Notes: generated by a model not told the origin, from the sequence alone. Shown: positions 39,354 through 49,708, counted from the first letter of the stretch. The stretch: DNA of 64,000 bases from Amycolatopsis tucumanensis (GCF_021654135.1 NZ_JAKGSD010000006.1:38755-102754); one strand, 5' to 3'. A program made the numbers and translations.

Positions 39354-40487
39354 TTATTCGGCCTTCGCCAGCTCGTGGGCGAGCACGTCGGCGAACGTGA
39401 ACGTGCCGGTCGGCTGGTCGCCCTCACCGAGCAGGTACAGGCGCTTGACGGCGATCAGGATGCCCTCGGCGACGATGTCGCGGAACGCCGGGTCGGACAG
39501 CTTCGCCCGGTCGCCGGGGTTGCTCAGGTAGCCGATCTCCATCCGCACCGCAGGGCACCGCGTCAGCCGCAGGATGTCCCAGGTCTTGGCGTGCGTCCGG
39601 CAGTCCAGCAGACCGGTGCGGGCGGCCACCTCGCGCTGCAGGTAGCCGGCCAGCAGCTCACCCACCGTCGACGTGGTGCCCAGGCCGTTGCCCCAGTGGA
39701 ACGAGGCGACGCCCTGCGCGTGCGGCGAGGAGTTGCGGTCGCAGTGCAGCGACAGGAACAGGTCGGCGCCCGCGTTGTTGGCGAACGCGGCGCGCTCCGC
39801 CTCCGCGGGCCCGGTGTCCGGGCCACGCGAGATCAGCGCCTCCATGCCGGTGGCCTTCATCCGGCCTTCCAGACGGCGCGCCAGGTCCCACACGATGTCG
39901 GCCTCGCGCAGGCCGCCGATCTCCACACCCGGGTCGGCGCCGCCGTGACCGGGGTCGATGACGATCCGCTTGCCACGCAGCCGCGGCCCGGACTGGCGGA
40001 CCTGCTCCTGCTCGCGCAGCAGCACCGGGCGGCCACCACGGGCACGCGGGGAGAGCTGCCGCAGCGCGCGCACGGTCGCCGGGCCGCAGATGCCGTCGAT
40101 GACCAGGCCGTAGTCGCGCTGGAAGTTGCGCAGTGCGTGCTCGGTCTTCGGGCCGAACATGCCGTCCGGGCGGCCGGCGTCGTAGCCCAGCTCGGTCAGC
40201 CGGTCCTGCAGCGCGAACACGTCGTCGCCGTGCACCGGCGAGGAGATCAGGTAGGCCAGCGGCCTGCTGCCAAGGTGGAAGGTCGCGCCGCGCAGCACGT
40301 GGTAGGTGGCCGGGCCGACGACGCCGTCGATGAGCAGCCCTCGGCGCTGCTGGAACCCGCGGACGGCCCGTTCGACCTCGTGGTCGAACAGGTTGCCGGC
40401 ATCCGGCCGGAGCAGACCGATCGAGGCCAGCATCGACCTGATCTCAGCGACGTCGTCCCCGACGTCGCCGCGGCGGAGCACCCGCAT
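39354..40487 (-). CDS. cwlM: CwlM-like N-acetylmuramoyl-L-alanine amidase-fold regulator
   Basis: 377 residues. Two peptidoglycan-binding-like domains (about 8-70, GFQQRRGLLIDGVVGP; and about 85-145, RNFQRDYGLVIDGICGP), then an Amidase_3 domain (about 165-360): VIDPGHGGADPGV, GGLREADIVWDLA, DLFLSLHCDRNSS, and RMEIGYLSNPGDRAKL. The zinc His/Glu/His and the catalytic Glu positions all appear occupied. In mycobacteria CwlM is an essential, non-hydrolytic activator of MurA controlled by PknB phosphorylation. No signal peptide, so cytoplasmic. ATG at 40487. Confidence 0.88.
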   Translation of the reverse strand: MRVLRRGDVGDDVAEIRSMLASIGLLRPDAGNLFDHEVERAVRGFQQRRGLLIDGVVGPATYHVLRGATFHLGSRPLAYLISSPVHGDDVFALQDRLTELGYDAGRPDGMFGPKTEHALRNFQRDYGLVIDGICGPATVRALRQLSPRARGGRPVLLREQEQVRQSGPRLRGKRIVIDPGHGGADPGVEIGGLREADIVWDLARRLEGRMKATGMEALISRGPDTGPAEAERAAFANNAGADLFLSLHCDRNSSPHAQGVASFHWGNGLGTTSTVGELLAGYLQREVAARTGLLDCRTHAKTWDILRLTRCPAVRMEIGYLSNPGDRAKLSDPAFRDIVAEGILIAVKRLYLLGEGDQPTGTFTFADVLAHELAKAE

Positions 40488-40637
40488 GCACTCCTCGCTC
40501 TTTCCTTGGGCATCGATCAAAAACCGATGCGGCACAAACAGTCCCGGGCTAACCTCGGGTACCCATTCTGCCCTGAGGACTCTCCGTGACCGCGTAGGGC
40601 CGGTCGGTGCGTCATCCGGGCGGGTGAGCATGGAAAA

Positions 40638-40675
40638 ACCCGGGGGCCGTCCGTAGAAGACGTTTACCCCCGGGT
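40638..40675 (-). terminator. Terminator of trxA
   Basis: Stem ACCCGGGGG / CCCCCGGGT. Read leftward from the trxA stop it is followed by TTTTT, an intrinsic terminator. The rest of 40488-40689 is the region upstream of cwlM and shows no gene. Confidence 0.75.
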
Positions 40676-40689
40676 CCGGGTTGCCTTCG

Positions 40690-41016
40690 TCAGGCGAGAA
40701 CGTCGGACAGATCCGACAGCAGCGCGGCCTTCGGCTTGGCGCCGACGATCTGCTTCACCGGCTTGCCGCCCTGGAACAGGATCAGCGTCGGGATCGACAT
40801 GACCTGGTAGTCGCGGGCGGTGCCCGGGTTCTCGTCGATGTCCAGCTTCGCGACGGTCAGCTTGTCCTTGTGCTCGGCGGCGATCTCCTCGAGCACCGGG
40901 GCGACCATCTTGCACGGCCCGCACCAGGTCGCCCAGAAGTCGACCAGGACCGGCTTGTCGCTGGTCAGAACGTCGTCGGCGAAGGACTTATCGGTCACCT
41001 TGACGGTGTCGGACAT
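40690..41016 (-). CDS. trxA: Thioredoxin
   Basis: 108 residues. Active site WCGPC (residues 31-35), cis-Pro in SIPTLI (Pro76), and the usual FWATWCGPCKMVAPVLEEIA helix. Cytosolic protein disulfide reductant. Follows trxB 31 bp downstream, so an operon trxB-trxA is likely. Equivalent to trxC (Rv3914) beside trxB2 in mycobacteria. Confidence 0.97.
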   Translation of the reverse strand: MSDTVKVTDKSFADDVLTSDKPVLVDFWATWCGPCKMVAPVLEEIAAEHKDKLTVAKLDIDENPGTARDYQVMSIPTLILFQGGKPVKQIVGAKPKAALLSDLSDVLA

Positions 41017-41047
41017 TTCATCTCCCTACTTGGTACGAGCTTGGAGT

Positions 41048-42040
41048 TCAGTTCGCGGAGCCGTAGCCGCCGCCCACCAGTTCGGGCGCGATCTCGGCTT
41101 CGGGGTTGCCGGCGTGCTCGGCCAGCCAGCGCTCGGCGTCGATGGCCGCGGAGCAGCCCGAGCCGGCGGCGGTGATGGCCTGCCGGTAGGTGTGGTCGAC
41201 CAGGTCGCCCGCGGCGAAGACGCCCGGCAGGTTGGTGTAGGAGGTGCGGCCCTTGGTCAGGACGTAACCCTCGGCGTCCAGCTCGACCTGGCCCTTGACC
41301 AGCTCGCTGCGCGGGTCGTGGCCGATCGCGACGAAGAAGCCGGTGACGTCGAGCACCGACTCCTCGCCGGTGACGGTGTCCTTGAGCTTCAGGCCGGACA
41401 CGGTGGTGTCGCCCAGCACCTCGACGACCTGCTTGTTCAGCGCCCACTTGATCTTCTCGTTCGCGCGGGCGCGCTCGAGCATGATCTTGGAGGCGCGGAA
41501 CTCCTCGCGCCGGTGCACGATCGTCACCGACCGGGCGAACTTGGTCAGGAAGGTGGCCTCCTCCATGGCGGAGTCGCCACCGCCGAGCACGGCGATGTCC
41601 TGGTCGCGGAAGAAGAAGCCGTCACAGGTCGCGCAGGCCGAGACACCGCGGCCGAGCAGCTCCTGCTCACCGGGCACGTTGAGGTAGCGCGCGGCCGAAC
41701 CCATGGCGAGGACGACGGCCTTGGCCGCGTGACGCGTGCCGTGGGCGGTGACGTACTTGACGTCGCCCTCCAGCTCGAGCTTCTCCACGTCCTCGGCGCG
41801 CAGCTCCGCGCCGAAGCGCGCGGCCTGCTTGCGCATCTCCTCCATCAGGTCCGGGCCCTGGATGCCGTCCCGGAAGCCGGGGTAGTTCTCGACCTCGGTG
41901 GTGGTCATGAGCGCGCCGCCGAACTGGGAACCCTCGAACACCAGCGGTTCGAGCTGGGCACGCGCGGCGTACACCGCGGCCGTGTACCCGGCCGGACCCG
42001 ACCCCACGATGATGAGGTTCCGAACGTTTTCCGCTGCCAC
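41048..42040 (-). CDS. trxB: Thioredoxin reductase
   Basis: 330 residues. FAD-binding [20 protein letters not shown], redox-active [16 protein letters not shown]-binding [17 protein letters not shown] with [10 protein letters not shown], and the final FAD motif [20 protein letters not shown]. Reduces thioredoxin with NADPH. GTG at 42040 has GGAGG 8 nt upstream; the longer frame is rejected. Confidence 0.97.
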   Translation of the reverse strand: MAAENVRNLIIVGSGPAGYTAAVYAARAQLEPLVFEGSQFGGALMTTTEVENYPGFRDGIQGPDLMEEMRKQAARFGAELRAEDVEKLELEGDVKYVTAHGTRHAAKAVVLAMGSAARYLNVPGEQELLGRGVSACATCDGFFFRDQDIAVLGGGDSAMEEATFLTKFARSVTIVHRREEFRASKIMLERARANEKIKWALNKQVVEVLGDTTVSGLKLKDTVTGEESVLDVTGFFVAIGHDPRSELVKGQVELDAEGYVLTKGRTSYTNLPGVFAAGDLVDHTYRQAITAAGSGCSAAIDAERWLAEHAGNPEAEIAPELVGGGYGSAN

Positions 42041-42178
42041 CCGTAGACCTCCGCTCGTCGTGACCTGCGTACCAGGCTCAACACGATCGTAGGGTCCAGT
42101 GTTCCCGGCGTGACACGCGTCGCCCGTGTCGCGGAAATCCACAGGTCGTGGCTTGCTTGGCGGTGCGGGTGGCGGAAC

Positions 42179-42263
42179 CTCAGAAGCCCCCTCGCTGTGG
42201 GATCGCCTCCTCATGAACGCCGGTTCACCACGTCGGCGCTGTCCTCGCGAGGGGGCTCCTGAG
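42179..42263. repeat. Long inverted repeat between the anti-sigma gene and trxB
   Basis: Arms CTCAG..GCCCCCTCGC (42179-42195) and GCGAGGGGGC..CTGAG (42247-42263) flank about 50 bp in the 265-bp gap 42041-42305. It could be the end of the sigM operon transcript, a trxB control element, or a terminator. No T tract. A GC-rich hairpin (about 42269-42293) follows. Confidence 0.55.
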
Positions 42264-42305
42264 AACCCGCGGCGGTGCCGGCCGGCGGCCGCCTCAAAAA
42301 GCAGA

Positions 42306-43073
42306 TCAGCCGATCACCTTGTCCAAGAGCACCCCGGCGTTGCCCGCGCCGCAGGTCGGGGCGAACGCGACCAGCCGGAACTTCGCCAGCTGGCCGGTGG
42401 TCAGCAGCGTCAGCACGGCCGGCTGCCCGTCGATGGAGCCCTGGCGGACGCCGATCGGCTTGGCGGTGTCGGCGAAGCCGGCGGCGGTCAGGCAGGTCTG
42501 CAGCGCGTCCGCGTTGCCCAGCGGGCCGTAGTCGAACGTGCCCTGCATCTGGCCGACCGCGCTCGCGGCCTGGTCGCTGCGCAGGTTCAGCGGCGGCTGC
42601 GGCGCGCTCTGACCCGGCGGGGGCGCGGCCACGTTGCTGCCCGGCGACGGCGACGTGCCACCCGGGATGGCGATCGCGACGGCGGCCACCGCGGCGGCGG
42701 CCACGGCCACCACCCCGCTGATCCAGCCGATGCGCTTGTTGCGGCGACGGCGGGCCGCGTCCAGGCTCACCACCGGCGCCACGCCCGGCTGCTGCTGCTG
42801 TGGGAACGCGCGGCGCGACTCCTCGGCGATCGCGGCGTCCAGGCGAGCCGCGAACTCGGCCGGCATCGGCGGGACGTCCGCGCTCAGCTCAGCCAGGTCG
42901 GCAGTGGTCGCCTCCAGCGCCTCGATGATCGCGCGTGCCTCGGGATCGGCCTGCACCAGCGGCCACAGGCGGGCGGCTTCGTCGTCGTCCAGGACGCCGG
43001 CGTGCAGGTCCGCGAGCAGGTCGACAGACCAGGGCGGGCCGGCGGCCTCGATCCCCCGACTCTCGTCCGTCAT
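42306..43073 (-). CDS. Anti-sigma factor for SigM (RsmA-like)
   Basis: 255 residues. Cytoplasmic N-terminal helical domain (about 1-110, [20 protein letters not shown]), one membrane helix ([20 protein letters not shown], about 113-132), and an extracytoplasmic region with two Cys ([10 protein letters not shown] and [10 protein letters not shown]) which may form a disulfide. No zinc-binding HxxxCxxC motif is visible. Its ATG overlaps the sigM stop by 4 bp. Similar to Rv3912 beside sigM (Rv3911) in M. tuberculosis. Confidence 0.85.
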   Translation of the reverse strand: MTDESRGIEAAGPPWSVDLLADLHAGVLDDDEAARLWPLVQADPEARAIIEALEATTADLAELSADVPPMPAEFAARLDAAIAEESRRAFPQQQQPGVAPVVSLDAARRRRNKRIGWISGVVAVAAAAVAAVAIAIPGGTSPSPGSNVAAPPPGQSAPQPPLNLRSDQAASAVGQMQGTFDYGPLGNADALQTCLTAAGFADTAKPIGVRQGSIDGQPAVLTLLTTGQLAKFRLVAFAPTCGAGNAGVLLDKVIG

Positions 43074-43705
43074 CGTCCCTCCCTCTCGCGCTGTGCCCCA
43101 GACCGGCCGCCGCGCTCCCGTTTGCTTTCGGGAGTTGGGACGTTCGCTAATGCATCCGGGTTCCGGAGATGGCCGAGAACTTTGGCGAGTTTGGCGCGGC
43201 CGCGGGCGCAGCGGCTCTTCACCGTGCCCTCCGCGATGCCGAGCATCTTCGCGGTCTCGCTGACCGAGTACCCCTCGACGTCGACCAGCACGATCGGCAT
43301 CCGCTGGTCCTCCGGCAGCTGCGCGAGCGCCTCCTTGATGACCAACCGGGTCTCCCGGTCGGCCATCGAGTCCCGCGGCGTGGCCGGCTCGTTCACGCCG
43401 GTCTCCGGCAGCGGCACCGTCGGACGGGCCTGCCTGCGCCGGACCCGGTCCAGGCAGGCGTTCACCACGATCCGGTGCAACCAGGTGGTGACCTGGGATT
43501 CCGCGCGGAAGTTCGCGGCGGCGCGGAAGGCGGAGATGAAGGCGTCCTGCAGGGCGTCGGCGGCTTCCTCGGGGTCGCGCAGGGTGCGCAGGGCCACCGC
43601 CCACATGCGGTCCCGATGCCGCCGGACCAGTTCGCTGAACGCGTGCGGATCCCCCGACGCATGCGCCGCGATGAGGTCGGCGTCCGTTGGTGCAGCTGCG
43701 GTCAC
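43070..43705 (-). CDS. sigM: ECF RNA polymerase sigma factor SigM
   Basis: 211 residues. Sigma region 2 (FSELVRRHRDRMWAVALRTL, EAADALQDAFISAFRAAANF) and region 4 (LPEDQRMPIVLVDVEGYSVS, ETAKMLGIAEGTVKSRCARG). In mycobacteria SigM controls surface and ESX-related genes. GTG at 43705 is chosen; GTG at 43714 (three codons earlier) is also possible. Its 3' end overlaps the anti-sigma start. Confidence 0.93.
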   Translation of the reverse strand: MTAAAPTDADLIAAHASGDPHAFSELVRRHRDRMWAVALRTLRDPEEAADALQDAFISAFRAAANFRAESQVTTWLHRIVVNACLDRVRRRQARPTVPLPETGVNEPATPRDSMADRETRLVIKEALAQLPEDQRMPIVLVDVEGYSVSETAKMLGIAEGTVKSRCARGRAKLAKVLGHLRNPDALANVPTPESKRERGGRSGAQREREGR

Positions 43706-43715
43706 CCGCAGCACC

Positions 43716-45305
43716 CTACTGGGCGGGGAGGAAGGTCAATTCGCCTATCTGGGACTGGTAGCCCTTGTCCGTGTCACTCAGCTGAGTGATCCAGATGATC
43801 ACGTACTGCCCCTGCTGGGGCTGCGGAAGGGTGATGTCGGTGGTCTGCCCGTTCAACGTGGCCGTGCCGATCACGCGGGTGTCGGCCAGCTCCGGGTTGC
43901 GCGAGTCGGCCAGCCGGACCTCGATCGAGGTGCCCGGGCTGTCCGCGGCCACCGTGATCTTCGCCAGGTTGATCGGCTTCTCGAAGCTCGCCAGCAGCCC
44001 GACGCCCTCCTTGATGGCCGGGAACTGCTGCCGGTACTGGTCGGTCCGCCAGATCGTGGTGGGGTCGCCGTCGACGGTGTTGCGGGCCCGGCTGGTGTTG
44101 TCGCCATTGCCGTCCGGGTTGTAGACCGTGACGCTCTCCGGGCCGACCGCGGCGCCGATCTGCGCCTGCCCGCCGGGCGACGGCGGCGGGTTCGGCGACG
44201 GGTTGACCGGGGCCGACGCGGACGCCGTCGGGGTCGGGTTGGCCACGTTGATCGGCGGGCCGCCCGAGCTGGGATCGTCCTGGAAGAAGCTGATCGCCAG
44301 CATGCCGAGCCAGGCCAGGATCGCGACCGCGGCGACGACCAGCACGGTGACGCCGAGCGCCAGCTTTCGCCGCCGCGCGCGGTCCTTGACCGGCTTCTTC
44401 GTCGTCCAGATCGTGCCGTCGCCGTCGGCCTCCATCTGGGCCTTGATCAGCTGCGTCCGCTCCTCGGCCTCGGCGGCCATCTCCAGCGCGCGCACGATCG
44501 CCGCGCTGGTGCGGATGCCGCCAGGGCCGCCGTCCTCGACCGTGCGGACCGCCAGCGACGACAGCTCCTGCGGCACCGACGGCTGCAGCGAGCGCGGCGG
44601 CACGAGCCGTCCGTTCGGGGCGTGCGGCGCGGCCGGGATCGCGGCCGGCCCGCCCGGCAGCGGCCAGCGGCCGGTGAGCAGCAGGTACAGGATCCCGCCG
44701 ATGGCCTTCACGTCGTCGCGCAGCGTCGCGTCCGGCAGCGGGCCGGGGAACGCCAGGCGGAGCGAGCCTTCGGTGGTCAGGCGCAGGCGCTGCGGGTGGT
44801 CCAGGCCGAGCACGAGACCGGAGTGGTGGGCCCGCTCGACGGCCTCGGCGAGCCGCTGGACCATCCGGGCCGCGGCGAGCGGCTGGACCGGGCGGTCGGC
44901 GACCAGATCGATCAGGTCGGTGCCCTTGGTCCACTCGGTGACCACGACGCCCAGCAGGCCCTCACCGGAGGTGATGCCGTTGCCGAGGGTGAGCACGTCG
45001 AGCACCCTGGCGACCGCTTCGTGGTTGAACTTGGCGGCGTGCGTGGCGCGTTCGAGGGTCTTGCGGGCCTGACGTGCGGCTTCGGCGTCCGCGGGGTCGC
45101 CGACGAGCAGCGTCAGCGCGACGTCCCGCCGCAGCTGGCCGTCCCGCGCACGCCACAGGTGGGCGCCCGCCCGCTCGTCGATGCCGAACTGGGCGAGCAA
45201 CCGGTACCGGCCGTCTCCGACCACGCTGCCCGGCGCGAGGGAGCCTCCCCTCGCGCGGACACCCGTCCGGATCGGACCGGACTGCTCGCTCCGCTTCTCG
45301 TTCAC
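43716..45305 (-). CDS. Membrane-anchored pseudokinase with discoidin-like C-terminus (Rv3910 C-half-like)
   Basis: 529 residues. A kinase-like fold (about 25-275, GSVVGDGRYRLLAQFGIDER, TEWTKGTDLIDLVADRPVQP) lacks the VAIK Lys, the HRD and the DFG motifs (GLVLGLDHPQRLRLTTEG and LRLAFPG), so it cannot be a normal kinase. A membrane helix (LALGVTVLVVAAVAILAWLG) and an extracellular discoidin-like domain (VYNPDGNGDNTSRARNTVDG, TTIWRTDQYRQQF) follow. In M. tuberculosis this is fused to MviN as Rv3910, where the phosphorylated pseudokinase recruits FhaA. GTG at 45305. Confidence 0.85.
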   Translation of the reverse strand: MNEKRSEQSGPIRTGVRARGGSLAPGSVVGDGRYRLLAQFGIDERAGAHLWRARDGQLRRDVALTLLVGDPADAEAARQARKTLERATHAAKFNHEAVARVLDVLTLGNGITSGEGLLGVVVTEWTKGTDLIDLVADRPVQPLAAARMVQRLAEAVERAHHSGLVLGLDHPQRLRLTTEGSLRLAFPGPLPDATLRDDVKAIGGILYLLLTGRWPLPGGPAAIPAAPHAPNGRLVPPRSLQPSVPQELSSLAVRTVEDGGPGGIRTSAAIVRALEMAAEAEERTQLIKAQMEADGDGTIWTTKKPVKDRARRRKLALGVTVLVVAAVAILAWLGMLAISFFQDDPSSGGPPINVANPTPTASASAPVNPSPNPPPSPGGQAQIGAAVGPESVTVYNPDGNGDNTSRARNTVDGDPTTIWRTDQYRQQFPAIKEGVGLLASFEKPINLAKITVAADSPGTSIEVRLADSRNPELADTRVIGTATLNGQTTDITLPQPQQGQYVIIWITQLSDTDKGYQSQIGELTFLPAQ

Positions 45306-45385
45306 CCCACGCTCTCTTTCCCGCGCCCTGTGGTCGAGGGTACGTGAACACACGGGGTGAGACAGGGTTATCCGTGAGTGGTTCG

Positions 45386-47527
45386 TTACCCGCGCTTGAT
45401 CAATCGGGTGATTCTCTTCGTGGCCGGCGACAGCTCGTCCACCCTGAGCAGCGCCAGTACGCCGAACGACACACCGAGGCCGACGATGCCCTGCAGGATC
45501 AGCTTGATCCACGCGGTCAGCCGCTCGCCGAAGTCCGGGACCACCCACCCGACCGCGACCGCGGCGAGCACACCCAGCCCGCTCGCCACGACGGTGAACA
45601 GGATGACGCCGAGCACGCGCTTGCTGCGCAGGTTGCCCAGGCTCACCCACAGCCAGACCTGGCCCATGATCGCGCCGACCACGAACGTCAGCGAGTTGAC
45701 CATCATCGCGCCCAGCACGATGTTCTGGTCCGACAGCAGCACCGGGCACAGGTACAGCAGCGGGATCTTGACCAGGGTCATCACGACCATGATCAGCGTC
45801 GGCGTGCGGGCGTCCTTCATCGCGTAGAACACCCGCAGCTGCAGCATGACCAGCGCGTACGGCAGCAGGCCGAACGCCGAGATGGCCAGTGCCTCACCCA
45901 GCCGCGACGCGTCCGCGGTCGAGTTCTCCCCGCCGCTGAACAACGCCACACCGACCGAGGTGCCGATCACCGACATCACCGCGGCGATCGGCACGAGCAT
46001 CACCGTCGAGATGCGGGAGGCGTAGGACAGGTCGGCGACCACCTTGCGGGTGTCGCCGTCGGCGGCGTTGCGCGACAGCCGCGGCATGATCGCGGTCAGC
46101 AGCGAGACGCCGATGACGCCGTACGGCAGCTGGAACAGCAGCCAGGCGTTCGAGTAGATCGTCACACCGCCCGGGTCACCGCTGGTCAGCACGCGGGTGT
46201 TGACGGTGAAGCCGATCTGGCTGACCGCGACGTAGCCGAGGATCCACAGCGCGAGGCCGCCGAACTCCTTCATGCGCTTGTCGATGCCCCAGCGCCACTT
46301 GAACCGGAACCCGCTGCGCAGCAGCGGCGGCACCAGCATGATCGCCTGCACGACGATGCCCATGGTCACGCCGATGCCCAGCAGCAGCAGCTTCGGCTGG
46401 CTCATCTCGACCGGGTTGAACGTGATCTCGCCGGGGGTGAGCATGAACACGGCCAGCGTGAAGATCACGACAAGGTTGTTCACCACCGGCGCCCAAGCCG
46501 GCGGCCCGAAGATCTGCTTGGCGTTGAGGATCGCCGAGAGCAGCGCGAACAGGCCGTAGAACAGGATCTCCGGCAGCAGCAGCCTGGCGAACGCCGTGGT
46601 CAGGTCCGAGCTGGTCTTGCCCGGTTCGCCGTCCAGGTAGAGCGAGGTCAGCCACGGCGCGGCGGCCACCGCGACCACCGTGCCGATCACCAGCAGCACG
46701 AACGCCACCGTCAGCATGCGCTGGGTGTAGGCCAGGCCGCCGTCCTTGTCGTCCTGCGACCGCACCAGCAGCGGCACCACGACACTGCTCAGGACGCCGC
46801 CGAGCAGCAGCTCGAAGACGATGTTGGGCAGCGTGTTGGCGATGTTGAACGAGTCGTTCACCACGCCGGTGCCCACGGCCCAGACCAGCATGATCTTCCA
46901 GAGGAACCCGGTGATCCGGCTGATCAGGGACGCGATGGCGATCCGGCTGCTGGACTTCGCCAGCGACGGCGCGGCCGGCTTCTCCGGCGCCTCGACGGGC
47001 GCGTGGAAGCCGGTGGCGTCCAGGCCGGGACCCTCGCCGAACGAGGTGGACGGCGACGCCGTGATGCGCGGCATCATCCGCGTCGCCAGCGCGTCGTAGG
47101 GCCGCAGCACGTCCGGGTCGGCCACCGGCCAGCGGTTGCCGCCCTGCACGCCGCTGATCCGCGGGATCAGCATGGTCGCGTCGGGGTCGTTCGGCGGCAG
47201 CGGCGGCGCGCCGAACGGCATGCTGTCCTGGTGGCGCTGCCGCTCCTGCCGCCACGGCCGCACCGGCTGGCGGCGGTCCGGCGGGGCCTGTCTGCCCGTG
47301 GGCGGCGGCTGCCTGCGATCCGGCGGCGGCTGGCGGCGCGGTGGCTGCGGCAGCCGGTCCGGCGGCAGTTGTCCCTGCTGGCGAGTCGGCTGCGGGGGCC
47401 GCGGCCTGCCGTTCGCCGCAGGCGGGATGCGGCGGGTCTGGTCCTGCCGAGCGCGATCAGGCGGCGGCGGGCGCCGTGTTCCGCGGTCGGCGGGACGCTC
47501 GGGTGGCCACCCCGGGTCTCTGTCCAA
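45386..47527 (-). CDS. murJ: Lipid II flippase MurJ with long N-terminal tail
   Basis: 713 residues. The first ~190 are Pro/Arg/Gln-rich and disordered, and the rest is an MVF-family transporter with about 14 membrane helices: SRIAIASLISRITGFLWKIM, VLSSVVVPLLVRSQ, GYVAVSQIGFTVNTRVLTSG. It flips lipid II to the outer leaflet. TTG start at 47527, with a weak GAGGA upstream; a later start within the tail cannot be excluded. 80 bp upstream of the pseudokinase gene. Confidence 0.94.
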   Translation of the reverse strand: MDRDPGWPPERPADRGTRRPPPPDRARQDQTRRIPPAANGRPRPPQPTRQQGQLPPDRLPQPPRRQPPPDRRQPPPTGRQAPPDRRQPVRPWRQERQRHQDSMPFGAPPLPPNDPDATMLIPRISGVQGGNRWPVADPDVLRPYDALATRMMPRITASPSTSFGEGPGLDATGFHAPVEAPEKPAAPSLAKSSSRIAIASLISRITGFLWKIMLVWAVGTGVVNDSFNIANTLPNIVFELLLGGVLSSVVVPLLVRSQDDKDGGLAYTQRMLTVAFVLLVIGTVVAVAAAPWLTSLYLDGEPGKTSSDLTTAFARLLLPEILFYGLFALLSAILNAKQIFGPPAWAPVVNNLVVIFTLAVFMLTPGEITFNPVEMSQPKLLLLGIGVTMGIVVQAIMLVPPLLRSGFRFKWRWGIDKRMKEFGGLALWILGYVAVSQIGFTVNTRVLTSGDPGGVTIYSNAWLLFQLPYGVIGVSLLTAIMPRLSRNAADGDTRKVVADLSYASRISTVMLVPIAAVMSVIGTSVGVALFSGGENSTADASRLGEALAISAFGLLPYALVMLQLRVFYAMKDARTPTLIMVVMTLVKIPLLYLCPVLLSDQNIVLGAMMVNSLTFVVGAIMGQVWLWVSLGNLRSKRVLGVILFTVVASGLGVLAAVAVGWVVPDFGERLTAWIKLILQGIVGLGVSFGVLALLRVDELSPATKRITRLIKRG

Positions 47528-47578
47528 CGCGCGCGCCCAATCCTCGCCGGTCCGGTTCTGGCACCCCAGAGTAGTCGG

Positions 47579-49708
47579 TCAGGCCTTGCGGGCCCGGACG
47601 CGACGGTAGATCTGGCGCGCGGAGAGCAGGACCAGGGCCGCCGCGCCCGCGATCGTGAGGACCAGCGTCACGACGCCGTACTCGTTGGACCGCAGCTCGA
47701 ACCGCGCCGGGTTGCCCAGCGGCGTGCCGCCGGGGGTGGTCAGCGAGACGGTCAGGTTGAACACACCGGCGCGCAGGGCCTCGGCCGGGATCCGCTCGCT
47801 GCCGCCGAGGCCGGCCGGGACCAGGCGGTCCGGCACCTGCTCGACGCGCAGGCCGGGCGTGTTGCTCAGCTGGATCCGCACCGCGATCTGCACCGGCAGC
47901 CGGTTGTTGAACGACACCGGCAGTGGCGCCGACCCGGACGCCATCGAGATCGGCACCGGCGGGGTGTCCACCGTCACGCGGCCGAGCAGGCCGTCCAGTT
48001 CGGCGCGGGCGTCGGCGGCCGAGGCCTCCGCGGCGCCCTGCCGCGCGCGCCAGGCCGCCGACGTGCTGCGGACCAGCGCGAACCGCAGTGGTTCGAGCAG
48101 CTCGGCGGGCTCCACCTGCGCGGCCGGGTCGATCTGCATCGCGCCCTGCAGGTCGGCCATCGTGGTCTCGATGGAGCTCATCTCGTCGGTGACCGACGTC
48201 GGGGTCGCGGTGGCCAGGTCCTCGGCCGTGTAGCTCATCTTGGCGCTGCCCGTGCTCGCGGTCGCCAGCAGCGCGGGCAGCGACTGCGGGGTCAGCATGT
48301 TGCGGTCGACGAAGTCGCCGACGTTGCGCAGGAAACCGGTCAGCTCGTCCTGCGTCGCCGTCCACCGGCGGGGCGGGGCGACCAGCACCGGACGGGAGGC
48401 GCCACCGGCAAGGCCGCCGCGGAACGCGAGCGCGGCCAGGCCGTTCTGCGTGGCGATGTCCGGGTCGTCCACCGGCGTCGCCGCGGTCGCCTCGGTGCTG
48501 CCGGACGCGCCGGCCAGCCCGGACAGGACCAGCGAGTCGACCTGCTGCGCCCGCAGCGCGGTGCCGTCCAGCGTGACCGCGCCGGACGACTGGCCGCTCG
48601 TCGACGAGTCGACCGGGTCGGTGATCAGGGTGCGCACCCCGGCCCCGCTCAGCGCGGCCAGCGTGCTCTGGTCCAGCGCGCCGCCCGCCCACAGCACGCC
48701 GTTCTGCGGGGTGACGCCGAGCAGCTCCTGCACTCGCGCGCCGGTGTCCAGGGCGAACGGCAGCAGGTCACCGCTGCGGACCTTGGTCAGCGCGGTCAGG
48801 TCGGCGTCGGCGTAGGGCAGCTGGACCACGCACTGCCCGGTGACCAGCTCCCGCAGCGACTGCAGCCACGCCTTCGCGGCCTCCGCGCCGGTGCCGCCGG
48901 TGGTGCCGGTCGAGGTGCGGACCTGGTAGCCGCGGGACATCGCGTCCACGGTGTCGAGCAGGTCGGGGTCGATGGCGTAGCAGAGCGCGCGGGTCAGCTG
49001 CGGGTCGTCGCGGACCGCGCTCGCCGACTCCACCAGCCCGTACAGGCGGCCACCGGGCCGCAGCTCGGTCGCCAGCACGTCGTCGGACAGCACCGCGGTG
49101 CCGCCCAGCGGCGCGGCCACGATCCGCGGGCGGGTGTCGGCGATCGGCCACAGCATCGTGAACGGCGACGGCGAGGTGTTCTGGCTGGTCGCGCTCTTGC
49201 CCGGCGCGGACAGGACGGGCAGCAGCATGCTCATCGACGCCAGCCGCGCCGCGCCGCCGTAGTCCGGCGTGCCGTTGACGTTGACCAGCATCGGGTACAC
49301 GCCGGCGCTGTTCACGCGCAGGTTGCCGCGCGTCCCGTCGAGCCGGACGGTGACGCTGAGCTGGGCGGTCTGCCCCGGCTCCAGGGTCGACGGCTCGACG
49401 TCGACCCAGTCGGTGCTCGACGCGGCGGCCGCGGCCGCGCCGCTCATCGCGGTGCGCACCTGGCGCTCGGTGGTGAGCCGCTCGCCCAGCTCCAGCCGGA
49501 CCTGCAGGTCGCTGATCCGGCGGTCGCCCACGTTCGTCACGGAGCCGGTGACGTTGAGCGTCACCGAGTTCGTGGTGATCACGCGCGGGTTGAGCTGCGC
49601 GACGTCCAGCCGCAGGCGGCTGGGCGCGTCCGACTGGGCACTCGCCGTGACCGGGGTGAACATCGCGAGGAGGAACGCAACCAGCCCGGTGGCGGCGAAC
49701 CGCTTCAC
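47579..49708 (-). CDS. DUF6049-like secreted/membrane protein (Rv3909-like)
   Basis: 709 residues: signal peptide ([15 protein letters not shown]), beta-rich region ([20 protein letters not shown]), a large extracytoplasmic domain with polysaccharide-deacetylase-like pattern, and a C-terminal membrane helix ([20 protein letters not shown]) with a basic tail. Matches Rv3909 by position and topology. Function unknown; its place beside murJ suggests wall assembly. GTG at 49708 overlaps the mutT4 stop by 4 bp. Confidence 0.8.
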   Translation of the reverse strand: MKRFAATGLVAFLLAMFTPVTASAQSDAPSRLRLDVAQLNPRVITTNSVTLNVTGSVTNVGDRRISDLQVRLELGERLTTERQVRTAMSGAAAAAASSTDWVDVEPSTLEPGQTAQLSVTVRLDGTRGNLRVNSAGVYPMLVNVNGTPDYGGAARLASMSMLLPVLSAPGKSATSQNTSPSPFTMLWPIADTRPRIVAAPLGGTAVLSDDVLATELRPGGRLYGLVESASAVRDDPQLTRALCYAIDPDLLDTVDAMSRGYQVRTSTGTTGGTGAEAAKAWLQSLRELVTGQCVVQLPYADADLTALTKVRSGDLLPFALDTGARVQELLGVTPQNGVLWAGGALDQSTLAALSGAGVRTLITDPVDSSTSGQSSGAVTLDGTALRAQQVDSLVLSGLAGASGSTEATAATPVDDPDIATQNGLAALAFRGGLAGGASRPVLVAPPRRWTATQDELTGFLRNVGDFVDRNMLTPQSLPALLATASTGSAKMSYTAEDLATATPTSVTDEMSSIETTMADLQGAMQIDPAAQVEPAELLEPLRFALVRSTSAAWRARQGAAEASAADARAELDGLLGRVTVDTPPVPISMASGSAPLPVSFNNRLPVQIAVRIQLSNTPGLRVEQVPDRLVPAGLGGSERIPAEALRAGVFNLTVSLTTPGGTPLGNPARFELRSNEYGVVTLVLTIAGAAALVLLSARQIYRRVRARKA

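Noticed and set aside
37458..40589. 1043-codon open frame across the aminotransferase, GNAT gene and cwlM
   Set aside because: Crosses three real genes and the DnaA-box palindrome; no domain signal.
42126..45347. 1073-codon open frame opposite sigM and the pseudokinase
   Set aside because: Same reason: covers clear genes on the other strand.
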